A DNA stretch of 7,034 nt, taken from Clostridia bacterium. Lineage in GTDB: Bacteria; Bacillota_A; Clostridia; Oscillospirales; SIG627. The notes under the pieces are model-generated. The model saw only the letters and a program-made list of their open reading frames with translations. It was not told the origin of the DNA and searched no databases. The stretch is taken from the NCBI GenBank assembly GCA_017508505.1, contig JAFVYT010000040.1, positions 1-7,034 on the forward strand, in the 5' to 3' direction. Positions 1 through 6,281 of the stretch are shown here, piece after piece. Both the position numbers and the translations under genes were made by a program. The number at the start of each line of letters is the position of its first letter. Position 1 is the first letter of the stretch.

Positions 1-797
1 CTGTGCTGACCGTGGCCGTATTCCCCCTCGGGATCGTGTCCGATCACCACCAAGGGACGGAAGCGGCGAAGCATCTCCACCTGAAAGCCGATCACCGTCT
101 CCCGATCGAAGCCACGGGTGGCAAACTGGTTCTCCGCGACGCTCTCGGCCTCACTGTAAAGATCGGGAAAGGGGCTGATGACGGGGTAATGCCGCACCCC
201 CACCGTCCAAAGGCCCCGAAGCAGCTCGTGACGGCGCAGGGGCTCGTTCTTATGATCCGTAAAGTAGACCACCTGAACCTCGTACCCCTTCTCCCCCGCG
301 TAATAGGGCAGGATCCCCGCAAAGAAGAGCTGCTCGTCGTCGGCGTGGGTGGTCATCAGGCATAGGTCTGCCTTTTCGCAGGGCTCGTCCCAGATCTGCA
401 CCCAATCCGGCACCTCTCCCGAGAAGGCGTAGATCTCCAGAAGGCGCACAGAGTCCGCAAAGGTCAACGTCAGGGTCTCGGCAGGCGTCTCCAATAAGCT
501 CTCCAGCTCCACGAAGCGGCGCAGATACGCCCCCTCCACGGTCTTTTCCACCTCGCCCGAACGGATCACAAAATCCGTGGGAGTGTCGTAATACAGAAGG
601 TAAAGGGAGGTAATGGGCTCCGATGCGGTCAGGGTCACCTCCTTCACGGAAGCGCTCGTCCCCTCCCGTCCGTCGGTCAAAGCGGGATAAGAGGGGGTCA
701 GAGAAAGAGTCTCCGACTCGGCCCCCGCAGACAGGGAAAGACACGGCAAGGCCAAAAGGATCGCAATCAGAATCAAAACAAGATGCGTGCGTTTCAC
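1..797 (-). CDS. Secreted PIG-L/LmbE-family deacetylase, 3' end missing
   Basis: Predicted zinc-dependent N-acetyl sugar deacetylase of the PIG-L/LmbE family, acting outside the membrane; the substrate is unknown. The first 265 residues lie in the window and the C-terminus runs off the left edge. Residues 1-26 form a signal peptide (KR-rich start, hydrophobic core, SAGA-type cleavage site). Residues about 45-130 look like a beta-sandwich module with a discoidin-like end (VRLLEIYAFSG). The catalytic domain begins near residue 143. It carries the family's metal/base motif THADDE (H151, D153, D154) and a later motif GHDPEGEYGHGQH (residues 253-265) that supplies the remaining metal and catalytic histidines. 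The start is GTG at 797: a TTTGGAGGT ribosome site lies about 10 nt upstream, and GTGA overlaps the stop of the HAD gene, implying coupled translation. Family assignment is firm; the role in glycan processing is inferred. Confidence 0.9.
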   Translation of the reverse strand, partial: MKRTHLVLILIAILLALPCLSLSAGAESETLSLTPSYPALTDGREGTSASVKEVTLTASEPITSLYLLYYDTPTDFVIRSGEVEKTVEGAYLRRFVELESLLETPAETLTLTFADSVRLLEIYAFSGEVPDWVQIWDEPCEKADLCLMTTHADDEQLFFAGILPYYAGEKGYEVQVVYFTDHKNEPLRRHELLRGLWTVGVRHYPVISPFPDLYSEAESVAENQFATRGFDRETVIGFQVEMLRRFRPLVVIGHDPEGEYGHGQH

Positions 798-1441
798 TTG
801 AGAAGTACCTCCAAAAGCTCCGTTATGGTATCGCAAATATAGTGGGCCCCCGCCTGCTCCAGCTCCGCTCGGTCTCCGAAGCCGTACAAAACGCCCACGG
901 TGGTCATTCCGAATTTTCTGCCTCCGAGAACGTCGTATTCCCGATCTCCCACCATAAAGGACGCGGCAGGGTCGGCACCGCTCATTTCCAAGGCGTAAGC
1001 CAGAACCGCATCCTTATGACTGCGGGTCTTTTCATCCATGGTCGCCCCGTATACCCCGTCAAAATAGGAGCGGATGGAGAAATGCTCCAGAATGCGCTCC
1101 GCAAAGACCTCGGGCTTGGAGGTGGCAAGATAGAGGGAGCACCCCCTGTCCCGAAGGGTGGAGAGAAGGGCGGGAACCCCGTCGTAAAGGCGGTTTTCCA
1201 AAATACCCTTTTGGGAAAAATACTCCTGAAAGCGACGGGTCGCCTCATAGCCCTTTTCTCGGGGGAAGCCGTAGTATTTGGCAAAGGAGTCCACAAGAGG
1301 CGGGCCGATGAAGGGGTAGAGCGCCTCGGGCGGTGGGGGTGTAATGCCGTAGGAGCGCAGAGCGTAGGCCACGGAATTGGTGATGCCCACCGCAGGATCG
1401 GAAAGGGTTCCGTCCAGATCGAAAAAAATGCGGCGACCCAT
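794..1441 (-). CDS. HAD-family hydrolase, Gph/5'-nucleotidase-like phosphatase
   Basis: A 215-residue cytoplasmic haloacid dehalogenase-type phosphatase (HAD_2 type), probably acting on a small phosphorylated metabolite or nucleotide. All four motifs are visible. Motif I is FFDLDGT, with nucleophile D8 and acid/base D10. Motif II is LATSKP (T107/S108). The motif III lysine is probably K143 in the TRSHKDAV segment. Motif IV is MVGDREYD (D166, D170). A helical cap domain occupies about residues 15-85. The start at 1441 is chosen because it places motif I at the usual distance from the N-terminus and because TGATG overlaps the stop of the upstream gene. A longer in-frame start at 1534 would overlap that gene by 94 nt and add 31 residues with no family character. 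No strong ribosome site is visible, which fits reinitiation after the upstream stop. The end overlaps the deacetylase start by 4 nt. HADs of this group are often labelled phosphoglycolate phosphatase or 5'-nucleotidase; sequence alone does not fix the substrate. Confidence 0.9.
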   Translation of the reverse strand: MGRRIFFDLDGTLSDPAVGITNSVAYALRSYGITPPPPEALYPFIGPPLVDSFAKYYGFPREKGYEATRRFQEYFSQKGILENRLYDGVPALLSTLRDRGCSLYLATSKPEVFAERILEHFSIRSYFDGVYGATMDEKTRSHKDAVLAYALEMSGADPAASFMVGDREYDVLGGRKFGMTTVGVLYGFGDRAELEQAGAHYICDTITELLEVLLK

Positions 1442-2574
1442 CAGAAGCAGATCTTTACAAGGCGGGAAAGCTCGGTACCGTCCGCCTTTTTCAGGGTCAA
1501 AAGAAGCACGTTTTCGTAAATAAAGTCCACGCATATCAGCTCCTCGCCCTCCTTCAGGGCATCCTCCAGGGCAAAGGAGCGCTTTTCCGTGAGAACCAGG
1601 GTCTTCTCCCCTGCCTCACCCTTGGCGCGAAACAGAGCGTAGGTGCCGTCGGGAGAAACCGCAAGAAGGGTGAGCTCCTCAAAATTCTCCGAGAGCTTTC
1701 CGCGCTTTTGTTCCCCCAAAAGCACGTGGCACCAGACGGCCGTCGGGGCATCCTTTTCCTCCTCGGGATCAAGACGCTGTACGAACAGACGGCTGACGGG
1801 CTCGGAATACGTTCCTTCCTTGTCCAAAAGGCTCGGAGCTACCTCCTCTGCGGCAAAATCGATGGCAAGATAGGTCACGCCCTTCTTGCCCGTCACGGTA
1901 AACCACGCGGTGCTGTTTCCCAAAAAGGCACCGAATTTTACCTCGGTCCCGTAGGACTCCAGAGAATAGCGATCCACCTCCACCACCCGAAGACTGTCGT
2001 TTGCGGGATCGGTCCTGTAGGCCTTGACGGCGGTGCCGTCCAGCGCAACGGCCCAGGAGGCGTTGGCTGAGAAGGCGATCACGTCGGTGCCGTAGGGATC
2101 CACCCCCTCAACGGAGTCCGCAAAGATCGGATAGGAAAGGTTCTCGTCGGGATGGATACGGGTCTTTTTTCCGTCCTCGGCAACGTAGACAAGTCGGTCC
2201 CCCATACAAACGGGCCAAAAGGGCTCGTAGGCAGGGTCTACGGGGTAATAATTGACGAAAACAGCTCCCCGATCGTCGGTGGATTCCACCCGATAATAGG
2301 GAAAATCGACCCCCTCAAAGCCGAAGGCGCCAAGGTCGAGGCTTTTCTGCTCCACCTCCTCATACACGCGGTTGCCGTAAGGAAGGTAGCGCAGGGCCGT
2401 CGTCCCCTCCTCGGGAAGCAGAAGCTTTCCGTTGAAGGTATACGTCCCCTCCATTTCGCGGATCTCGGAGATCCCCTGCGCCCGATAGCGCAGCACCCAT
2501 GCCAGCACCACGCCGCCCAAAGCCAGAGCGAAGGCAAGAATGGCACAGAGAATGACAAGCTCCTTCTTTTTCAT
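1441..2574 (-). CDS. Membrane-anchored protein of unknown function
   Basis: I do not recognise this 377-residue protein. It begins MKKKELVILC and has one hydrophobic segment at about residues 6-28, preceded by lysines and followed by a positive RYR. This suggests a single N-terminal membrane anchor with the rest outside the cell. The remainder is rich in short beta-strand-like stretches and charged turns. It includes repeats reminiscent of propeller blades (NASWAVALDGTAVKAYRT near residue 170; SPDGTYALFRAKGEAGEKTLVL near residue 309), so a beta-propeller-like fold is possible but unproven. A clear AAGGAG ribosome site lies about 7 nt upstream of the ATG. It is the first gene of the leftward operon, followed by the HAD phosphatase (1-nt overlap) and the secreted deacetylase, so it may act in the same envelope process. 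No catalytic motif was seen. Confidence 0.85.
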   Translation of the reverse strand: MKKKELVILCAILAFALALGGVVLAWVLRYRAQGISEIREMEGTYTFNGKLLLPEEGTTALRYLPYGNRVYEEVEQKSLDLGAFGFEGVDFPYYRVESTDDRGAVFVNYYPVDPAYEPFWPVCMGDRLVYVAEDGKKTRIHPDENLSYPIFADSVEGVDPYGTDVIAFSANASWAVALDGTAVKAYRTDPANDSLRVVEVDRYSLESYGTEVKFGAFLGNSTAWFTVTGKKGVTYLAIDFAAEEVAPSLLDKEGTYSEPVSRLFVQRLDPEEEKDAPTAVWCHVLLGEQKRGKLSENFEELTLLAVSPDGTYALFRAKGEAGEKTLVLTEKRSFALEDALKEGEELICVDFIYENVLLLTLKKADGTELSRLVKICF

Positions 2575-2596
2575 CTTTTTCTCCTTGAAAACAATG

Positions 2597-2625
2597 ATTG
2601 TATTTTTTTCATCTTTGTGTTAGAA
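2597..2625 (-). promoter_or_regulatory. Candidate promoter of the leftward operon
   Basis: Read on the minus strand, a good -10 hexamer TACAAT (2602-2597) lies about 22 nt upstream of the ATG at 2574. A run of seven A precedes it. At 17 nt spacing the -35 would be TTCTAA (2625-2620), which matches TTGACA poorly (3 of 6), so the -35 is doubtful. The -10 shares bases with the -35 of the rightward promoter. Confidence 0.45.
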
Positions 2626-2626
2626 T
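2598..2626 (+). promoter_or_regulatory. Promoter for the phosphatase-rimI-tsaD genes
   Basis: On the plus strand TTGTAT (2598-2603) and TAGAAT (2621-2626) are separated by 17 nt. An extended -10 TG dinucleotide sits at 2618-2619. Predicted transcription starts near 2633, giving a very short leader that begins at the ribosome site (AGGTGA, 2635-2640, 6 nt before the ATG at 2647). This is the best sigma-A-type promoter in the window. Confidence 0.6.
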
Positions 2627-2646
2627 AAGCCGTGAGGTGAATCGCA

Positions 2647-3078
2647 ATGCGAATTTTATTTGTTTGTACCGGCAACACCTGCCGCTCTCCTATGGCCCTT
2701 GCCCTTTGCGAGAAGCTGGGGCGGGATCGTGGCCTTGCCCTCTCCTGCGATGCCGCGGGACTTGCGGCCAACCCGGGCTCGCCTATGGCGGAAAATGCGA
2801 AGCGGGTGCTGGCACGCGTCTTTGGAATCGAGGGCTTCGAACACCGCGCCAAACCCGTCACACGGGAAATGATCGAGTGGGCGGATCTGGTGCTGACCGT
2901 CACGGAAAACCACAGAAGAATGCTCGTGCAGCGCTTCGGCTGTTCCGAGAAGACCCTGACCCTCCCCATGGAGGTGGGAGATCCCTTCGGTGGGGACGAG
3001 GCCGCCTACGAAAGGGCGGCAAGGGCAATCCTTGCGGGGCTCGAGCGCCTCGCAGACCAAGGGGTGCTCCATGATTAG
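2647..3078 (+). CDS. Low-molecular-weight phosphatase, predicted protein-arginine phosphatase (YwlE-like)
   Basis: A 143-residue protein of the LMW protein-tyrosine-phosphatase fold, close to the usual family length of about 150. The N-terminal P-loop CTGNTCRS (C7 to S14) holds the CX5R signature, with nucleophile C7 and R13. The general-acid aspartate is D112 in the DPFGG loop, as in Bacillus YwlE. T11 in the P-loop matches the threonine that, in YwlE, favours phosphoarginine over phosphotyrosine. The likely role is therefore removal of phosphate from arginine residues, opposing an McsB-type kinase in protein quality control; this specificity is inferred. The ATG has the ribosome site AGGTGA 6 nt upstream and a promoter immediately before it. 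The 3' end overlaps rimI by 8 nt, so the two genes are co-transcribed. A tyrosine phosphatase with a role in capsule control is the alternative, but no capsule genes are present. Confidence 0.88.
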   Translation: MRILFVCTGNTCRSPMALALCEKLGRDRGLALSCDAAGLAANPGSPMAENAKRVLARVFGIEGFEHRAKPVTREMIEWADLVLTVTENHRRMLVQRFGCSEKTLTLPMEVGDPFGGDEAAYERAARAILAGLERLADQGVLHD

Positions 3079-3508
3079 TCTCCGCTCGGCGAAGGCGGAG
3101 GATGCCGCGATGATCGCCGAGGGGGAGCGCACCCTCTTCTCCGATCCGTGGAGTCAAAGGGCTCTGACCGAGCACCTTCAGTCCCCCATCGGCATCGGAT
3201 ACCTTGCCCTTTTTGACGGTCAACCCGCCGCGTATCTGATCGCCTCTCTCGGCTTCGGCCAGGGAGAGATCCTTCGCATCGGAACCCTTCCCGAATATCG
3301 CAGAAGAGGGCTCGGACAGGCTCTGGTTGAGCGTTTCCTTGCCGAGGCCGCAGCCGCGGAATGCGAGGCAGTCTTTCTGGAGGTGCGAAGAGGAAACGAA
3401 GCGGCGCGTGCTCTTTACGAGGCCGCGGGCTTTCTTACCGTCGGAGAGCGCAGGGGCTACTACAGCGCCCCGCGGGAGGACGCGATCCTGTATCAAAAAA
3501 AGCTGTAA
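3071..3508 (+). CDS. rimI: Ribosomal-protein-alanine N-acetyltransferase RimI
   Basis: A 145-residue GNAT-fold acetyltransferase of the RimI family, which uses acetyl-CoA to acetylate the N-terminus of ribosomal protein S18. The acetyl-CoA pyrophosphate loop is visible as RRRGLG (R77-G82), preceded by the conserved IGTLPEYR strand. LEVRRGNEAARALYEAAGF follows: E104 is a candidate catalytic base, Y116 a candidate acid, and the N..A..LY..GF signature is typical. The C-terminus (RGYYSAPREDAILYQKKL) is the standard RimI ending. The start at 3071 was chosen because the GNAT fold begins there (MISLRSAK) and AAGGGG lies 6 nt upstream. An earlier in-frame ATG at 2990 would add 27 unrelated residues inside the phosphatase gene. 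It overlaps the phosphatase by 8 nt and is followed by tsaD, a common arrangement. The actual substrate could be broader than S18. Confidence 0.9.
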   Translation: MISLRSAKAEDAAMIAEGERTLFSDPWSQRALTEHLQSPIGIGYLALFDGQPAAYLIASLGFGQGEILRIGTLPEYRRRGLGQALVERFLAEAAAAECEAVFLEVRRGNEAARALYEAAGFLTVGERRGYYSAPREDAILYQKKL

Positions 3509-3562
3509 GACAGTATGTCAAAGCTCTGTGAACCAAATGAAAACAATAAAAGGAAGAACCCT

Positions 3563-4576
3563 ATGAAAATCCTAGCCTTTGAATCCTCTTGTGACGAAAC
3601 CGCCGCCGCCGTCGTGGAAGACGGTCGCAGGATCCTCTCGGACGTGGTGCTCAGTCAGATCGACATTCACCACCGCTACGGAGGAGTGGTTCCCGAGATC
3701 GCCAGCCGTGCCCACACGGAGGCCATCGTAGACGTGGCAAGACGCGCCCTTCGGGAAAGCGGCACGACCCTGGACGACATCGACGCCATCGCCGTCACCA
3801 ACCGCCCCGGTCTGATCGGTGCGCTTCTGGTGGGAGTGAATTTTGCCAAGTCTCTGGCCTTTGCACGAGACCTTCCCATCGTCCCCGTCAATCACATCGA
3901 GGGACACATCGCAGCGCTCTACACCGCCTATCCTGAATTGGAGCCGCCGTTTCTGGCTCTTGTCATGAGCGGTGGACATACCTCCCTTGTGGAGGTGAAG
4001 GGCTACACCGCCTTTTCCCTCATCGGTGCCACCCGCGACGATGCTGCGGGGGAGGCCTTTGACAAGGCTGCAAGGGTCCTCGGGATCGGGTATCCCGGAG
4101 GCAAGGAGATGGACCGTCTGGCCGCCATCGGCGACCCAAAGGCCATTCCCTTCCCCTCTGCCGCCATTCGGGACCACGATTTTGACTTTACCTTTTCCGG
4201 ACTCAAAACCGCAGTCATCAATTACGTACACAACAAAAATCAGACGGGAGAGCCCATCGTTCCCGAGGATCTCGCCGCCTCCTTTACGGACGCCGTCTGC
4301 CGCGGGATCGCATCACGCCTGGAAAACGCCTTCCGCGCCTATCCTCACAGAAGCCTTGTTCTGGCAGGGGGCGTTGCGGCCAACTCCCACATTCGCAAAA
4401 CCGCAGAAAGAGTCTGTGAATCGTGCGGCGCAAGGCTGTATCTGCCGCCCCTCTCCCTCTGCGGGGACAACGGGGCGATGATCGCCGCACAGGGCTACTA
4501 CAATTTTAAGGCGGGCATTCTCGGAGACGAGAGCCTCAACGCCTTTGCAACCTCACCCTTCAGCTTCAAATTTTAA
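3563..4576 (+). CDS. tsaD: tRNA N6-adenosine threonylcarbamoyltransferase TsaD
   Basis: A 337-residue TsaD/Kae1/Qri7 protein of full family length. With TsaB and TsaE it transfers the threonylcarbamoyl group from threonylcarbamoyl-AMP to A37 of ANN-decoding tRNAs, making t6A. The N-terminus (ILAFESSCDETAAAVV) is the classic ASKHA nucleotide-fold start. Metal ligands are H111 and H115 in NHIEGH and D302 in CGDNGA, numbered almost as in E. coli. Other signatures are SGGHTSLV (136-143), GEAFDKAARVLG (163-174), GYPGG (176-180), FSGLKTA (211-217) and AGGVAANSHIR (268-278). The start at 3563 fits the conserved N-terminus and has AGGAAG 6-8 nt upstream; the longer ATG at 3515 adds 16 poor residues. 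A 54-nt gap separates it from rimI. tsaB and tsaE, often next to rimI, are not in the window, so they must lie elsewhere. No residues appear to be missing. Confidence 0.97.
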   Translation: MKILAFESSCDETAAAVVEDGRRILSDVVLSQIDIHHRYGGVVPEIASRAHTEAIVDVARRALRESGTTLDDIDAIAVTNRPGLIGALLVGVNFAKSLAFARDLPIVPVNHIEGHIAALYTAYPELEPPFLALVMSGGHTSLVEVKGYTAFSLIGATRDDAAGEAFDKAARVLGIGYPGGKEMDRLAAIGDPKAIPFPSAAIRDHDFDFTFSGLKTAVINYVHNKNQTGEPIVPEDLAASFTDAVCRGIASRLENAFRAYPHRSLVLAGGVAANSHIRKTAERVCESCGARLYLPPLSLCGDNGAMIAAQGYYNFKAGILGDESLNAFATSPFSFKF

Positions 4577-4590
4577 TGATTTCGTTTCGA

Positions 4591-4616
4591 GTTTTCCACA
4601 GGCACTTGTGAAAAAC
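4591..4616. repeat. Inverted repeat behind tsaD
   Basis: GTTTTCCACA (4591-4600) and TGTGAAAAAC (4607-4616) are complementary at 9 of 10 positions around a 6-nt spacer. It starts 14 nt after the tsaD stop. It could be an RNA hairpin in the tsaD 3' end, but no T-run follows, so it is not a standard intrinsic terminator. Each arm also resembles a relaxed DnaA box (TTTTCCACA and TTTTTCACA). Confidence 0.6.
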
Positions 4617-4700
4617 GTTGTGAAAATGTGAAAAAGTACGATGAAAATCACCTTTTTCCCGCCTTTTCCTGCTCTGACAAGCCCAAAGGGTTGTGAAAAA
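4592..4700 (+). repeat. Cluster of TGTGAAAA repeats
   Basis: The octamer TGTGAAAA occurs four times on the plus strand at 4607, 4619, 4627 and 4692, with a related inverted copy TTTTCCACA at 4592-4600. The 11-mer TTGTGAAAAAC is repeated exactly at 4606-4616 and 4691-4701. The repeats fill most of the short region between the convergent tsaD and DUF6062-like genes. Three of the four extend to TGTGAAAAA, whose complement TTTTTCACA fits a relaxed TTWTNCACA DnaA-box pattern. Function is not established. Confidence 0.6.
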
Positions 4701-4718
4701 CTCAAATTTGTCACAGCC
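4689..4718. terminator. Hairpin between convergent genes, possible bidirectional terminator
   Basis: The arms 4689-4700 (GGTTGTGAAAAA) and 4707-4718 (TTTGTCACAGCC) form a 12-bp stem with one G-U pair and one mismatch around a 6-nt loop. It lies 14 nt beyond the stop of the minus-strand gene and about 110 nt beyond the tsaD stop. The position suits a shared terminator, but neither strand has a clear U-run after the stem, so termination is only a possibility. Confidence 0.35.
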
Positions 4719-4731
4719 TCTCAGGGAAGCC

Positions 4732-5439
4732 TTATTCCTCGGAGGAATCCCGCTTCAGCGCGGCCTCTCCCGAGAGAAAGCGGATGGCGCGCTCCACGGA
4801 ATCCCGTGCATTGCCCCAAGGCTCTTCCTTGAAGCGATAGTCAAACTTGCGACAAAAATGGGAAACGTCTCCCTTTAATTCGTCCAGATACTTCATCTCT
4901 ACCCCTTGCGCAGCATCCAAGAAGTCACCGAGCTTCTTTTTGGGGATGAAGAGCTTTGCGGTGCGAAGGAAGCGCGTATAGCAGGGCAGGCAAAAATAGG
5001 TCTGCTTTTCCATCTTCCGACGGAACTCGACGTCCATATCCCACAAAAGGCACGCCGTCTCAAACATCTTGCTCCAATGGAACTCCACCCGCTCGCAAAC
5101 GTAGCAGGTCTTGCAGAAGGAATCCGTATGCTCGGCCACGGTGGAAAGCTTCTCCTTCAGAGTGATCTTCGGGGTGGCGCACTCCTTGCGAATCACGTCC
5201 AGATGGCTCTCCAGCATCAGGGCGAGAGGCAGGCGCTTCTGCGCGTCGAACATCTGATGGAAGTGATGGTCGCAAAAGCCCTTCTCGTTGGTTTTGATGC
5301 GGATCTCAGGCTCCATCATAGACGCGCCGAGGATCAGGTCGATCTCGTTGGCCTCCAATTTCTCCCTCATTCGGCAGAAGGGGCAGGAGCCGCTTTCGTC
5401 AAAGGCTTCGTTGACGGGTATGGTATAAATCTTTTCCAT
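4732..5439 (-). CDS. DUF6062-like cysteine-rich protein, function unknown
   Basis: A 235-residue cytoplasmic protein that I recognise as resembling the DUF6062 family of Clostridia (start MEKIYTIPVNEAF, then CPFC). No function is known to me. Paired cysteines are striking: C19/C22 (CPFC), C56 followed by H58, H59 and H61 (GFCDHH), C109/C112/C115 (CKTCYVC) and C150/C153 (CLPC), plus C87, C130 and C196. The spacing suggests one or more zinc or iron-sulfur sites, an inference. There is no signal peptide or membrane segment, and the C-terminal part is mainly helical and charged. The ATG at 5439 has AAGGAG 6-7 nt upstream and places the family motif at the N-terminus. A longer ATG at 5523 would add 28 residues running through the promoter, so it was rejected. 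The gene stands alone between convergent tsaD and divergent trmN6. Confidence 0.85.
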   Translation of the reverse strand: MEKIYTIPVNEAFDESGSCPFCRMREKLEANEIDLILGASMMEPEIRIKTNEKGFCDHHFHQMFDAQKRLPLALMLESHLDVIRKECATPKITLKEKLSTVAEHTDSFCKTCYVCERVEFHWSKMFETACLLWDMDVEFRRKMEKQTYFCLPCYTRFLRTAKLFIPKKKLGDFLDAAQGVEMKYLDELKGDVSHFCRKFDYRFKEEPWGNARDSVERAIRFLSGEAALKRDSSEE

Positions 5440-5466
5440 GGAACACTCCTTATTCGTGGTGCTTCT

Positions 5467-5495
5467 ATGGTAACATATTCCCCTCTTTTTTTCAA
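5467..5495 (-). promoter_or_regulatory. Promoter of the DUF6062-like gene
   Basis: On the minus strand TTGAAA (5495-5490) and TACCAT (5472-5467) are spaced by 17 nt, with an extended -10 TG just before the -10 (TGT at 5475-5473). Transcription would start about 20 nt before the ATG at 5439. Both hexamers are reasonable but not perfect. Confidence 0.5.
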
Positions 5496-5537
5496 GACAA
5501 GAAAGTAAGAATTCAGAAAACATCGGAAAGGCTTTTT

Positions 5538-6281
5538 ATGGCAAAGCTTCTTCACACCCTGGACGACACACATTCCATCTATCAGCACAGCGACGGTTTT
5601 TTGTTCGGAACCGACGCGGTGCTCCTTGCCGCGTTCATCCGCACAAGAAAAAATAAGGTGGGTGTGGAATTCGGAACGGGCACGGGAATCATCCCCCTGC
5701 TTCTTTCCATTCATAAGGAATTCAAGCATCTCTACGCCATTGAGATCCAAGAGGACTACGCGAGCCTTGCACGGGAGAACCTTGCCCTGAACGGCTTTTC
5801 CCATCGGGTAGACGTCGTTTGCGGAGACCTGAAGGAGGCCGCACGCCTCGTCCCCTCCCCCTGCGATTTCGTATTTTGCAACCCTCCCTATATGAAAAAG
5901 GAATCGGGTAAGGAAAATCTGAATGAAAAAAAGCGCATCGCCCGTCACGAGATCCTTTGCGATATCGAGGACGTTTGCCGCTCTGCGGCGTCTCTTTTGC
6001 AGGACAAGGGGGAGTTTTTCTGCGTGTACCGACTGGATCGGATGGCGGAGCTTTTCTTCTCCTTAAAGAAGAATCTTCTGGAGCCGAAGGACGTCGTCTT
6101 CGTCACCCCGAAGCCTGACAGCATCCCCTCCTTGATTCTGGTGCGTGCCGTCAAGGGAGCCAGACCCGGACTTTTGACCCGACGCCCCTTTGTCGTTCAG
6201 GATGAGTCGGGAGAAAAAACGGCGGAATGCCAACGTCTTTACGAAACGGGAATGATGGAATACGGGAGGCAAAAGAAATGA
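5538..6281 (+). CDS. TrmN6-type tRNA1(Val) (adenine37-N6)-methyltransferase
   Basis: A 247-residue class I SAM-dependent methyltransferase of the TrmN6 (YfiC/YabB) family, predicted to methylate N6 of A37 in tRNA-Val. The N-terminus carries the family segment HSDGFLFGTDAVLLAAF (residues 17-33). The SAM-binding loop is VEFGTGTGIIPLL (43-55). The acidic residue ending strand 2 is in AIEIQEDY (67-74), VVCGD lies at 93-97, and the catalytic NPPY motif is at 115-118, as in N6-adenine and related methyltransferases. NPPYMKK and RIARHEI are typical of TrmN6. AAAGG lies 6 nt before the ATG. The stop overlaps the next gene's start by ATGA, so the two are translationally coupled. A related 50S or protein methyltransferase is a less likely alternative. 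The upstream plus-strand promoter is unclear. Confidence 0.92.
   Translation: MAKLLHTLDDTHSIYQHSDGFLFGTDAVLLAAFIRTRKNKVGVEFGTGTGIIPLLLSIHKEFKHLYAIEIQEDYASLARENLALNGFSHRVDVVCGDLKEAARLVPSPCDFVFCNPPYMKKESGKENLNEKKRIARHEILCDIEDVCRSAASLLQDKGEFFCVYRLDRMAELFFSLKKNLLEPKDVVFVTPKPDSIPSLILVRAVKGARPGLLTRRPFVVQDESGEKTAECQRLYETGMMEYGRQKK

Noticed and set aside
3..365. Plus-strand open frame and minus-strand frames at 92-322 and 250-744
   Set aside because: They are other-frame shadows of the PIG-L deacetylase, which has a signal peptide, THADDE and HxxH motifs and a strong ribosome site.
623..1519. Long 298-residue open frame on the plus strand
   Set aside because: It is antisense to the HAD phosphatase and the deacetylase start, whose motifs are clear, and its translation shows no family signature.
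3509..3562. Separate regulatory element or small gene between rimI and tsaD
   Set aside because: The 54-nt gap holds only a short GACA-GTA-TGTC palindrome, the tsaD ribosome site and an unused upstream ATG; nothing else is supported.
4592..4700. Replication origin
   Set aside because: Boxes are degenerate, and there is no dnaA/dnaN/rpmH neighbour or clear AT-rich unwinding tract, so only a repeat cluster is reported.
5468..5476. Plus-strand extended -10 (TGG then TAACAT) for trmN6
   Set aside because: No acceptable -35 is found at normal spacing, and the same bases are better explained by the minus-strand promoter.
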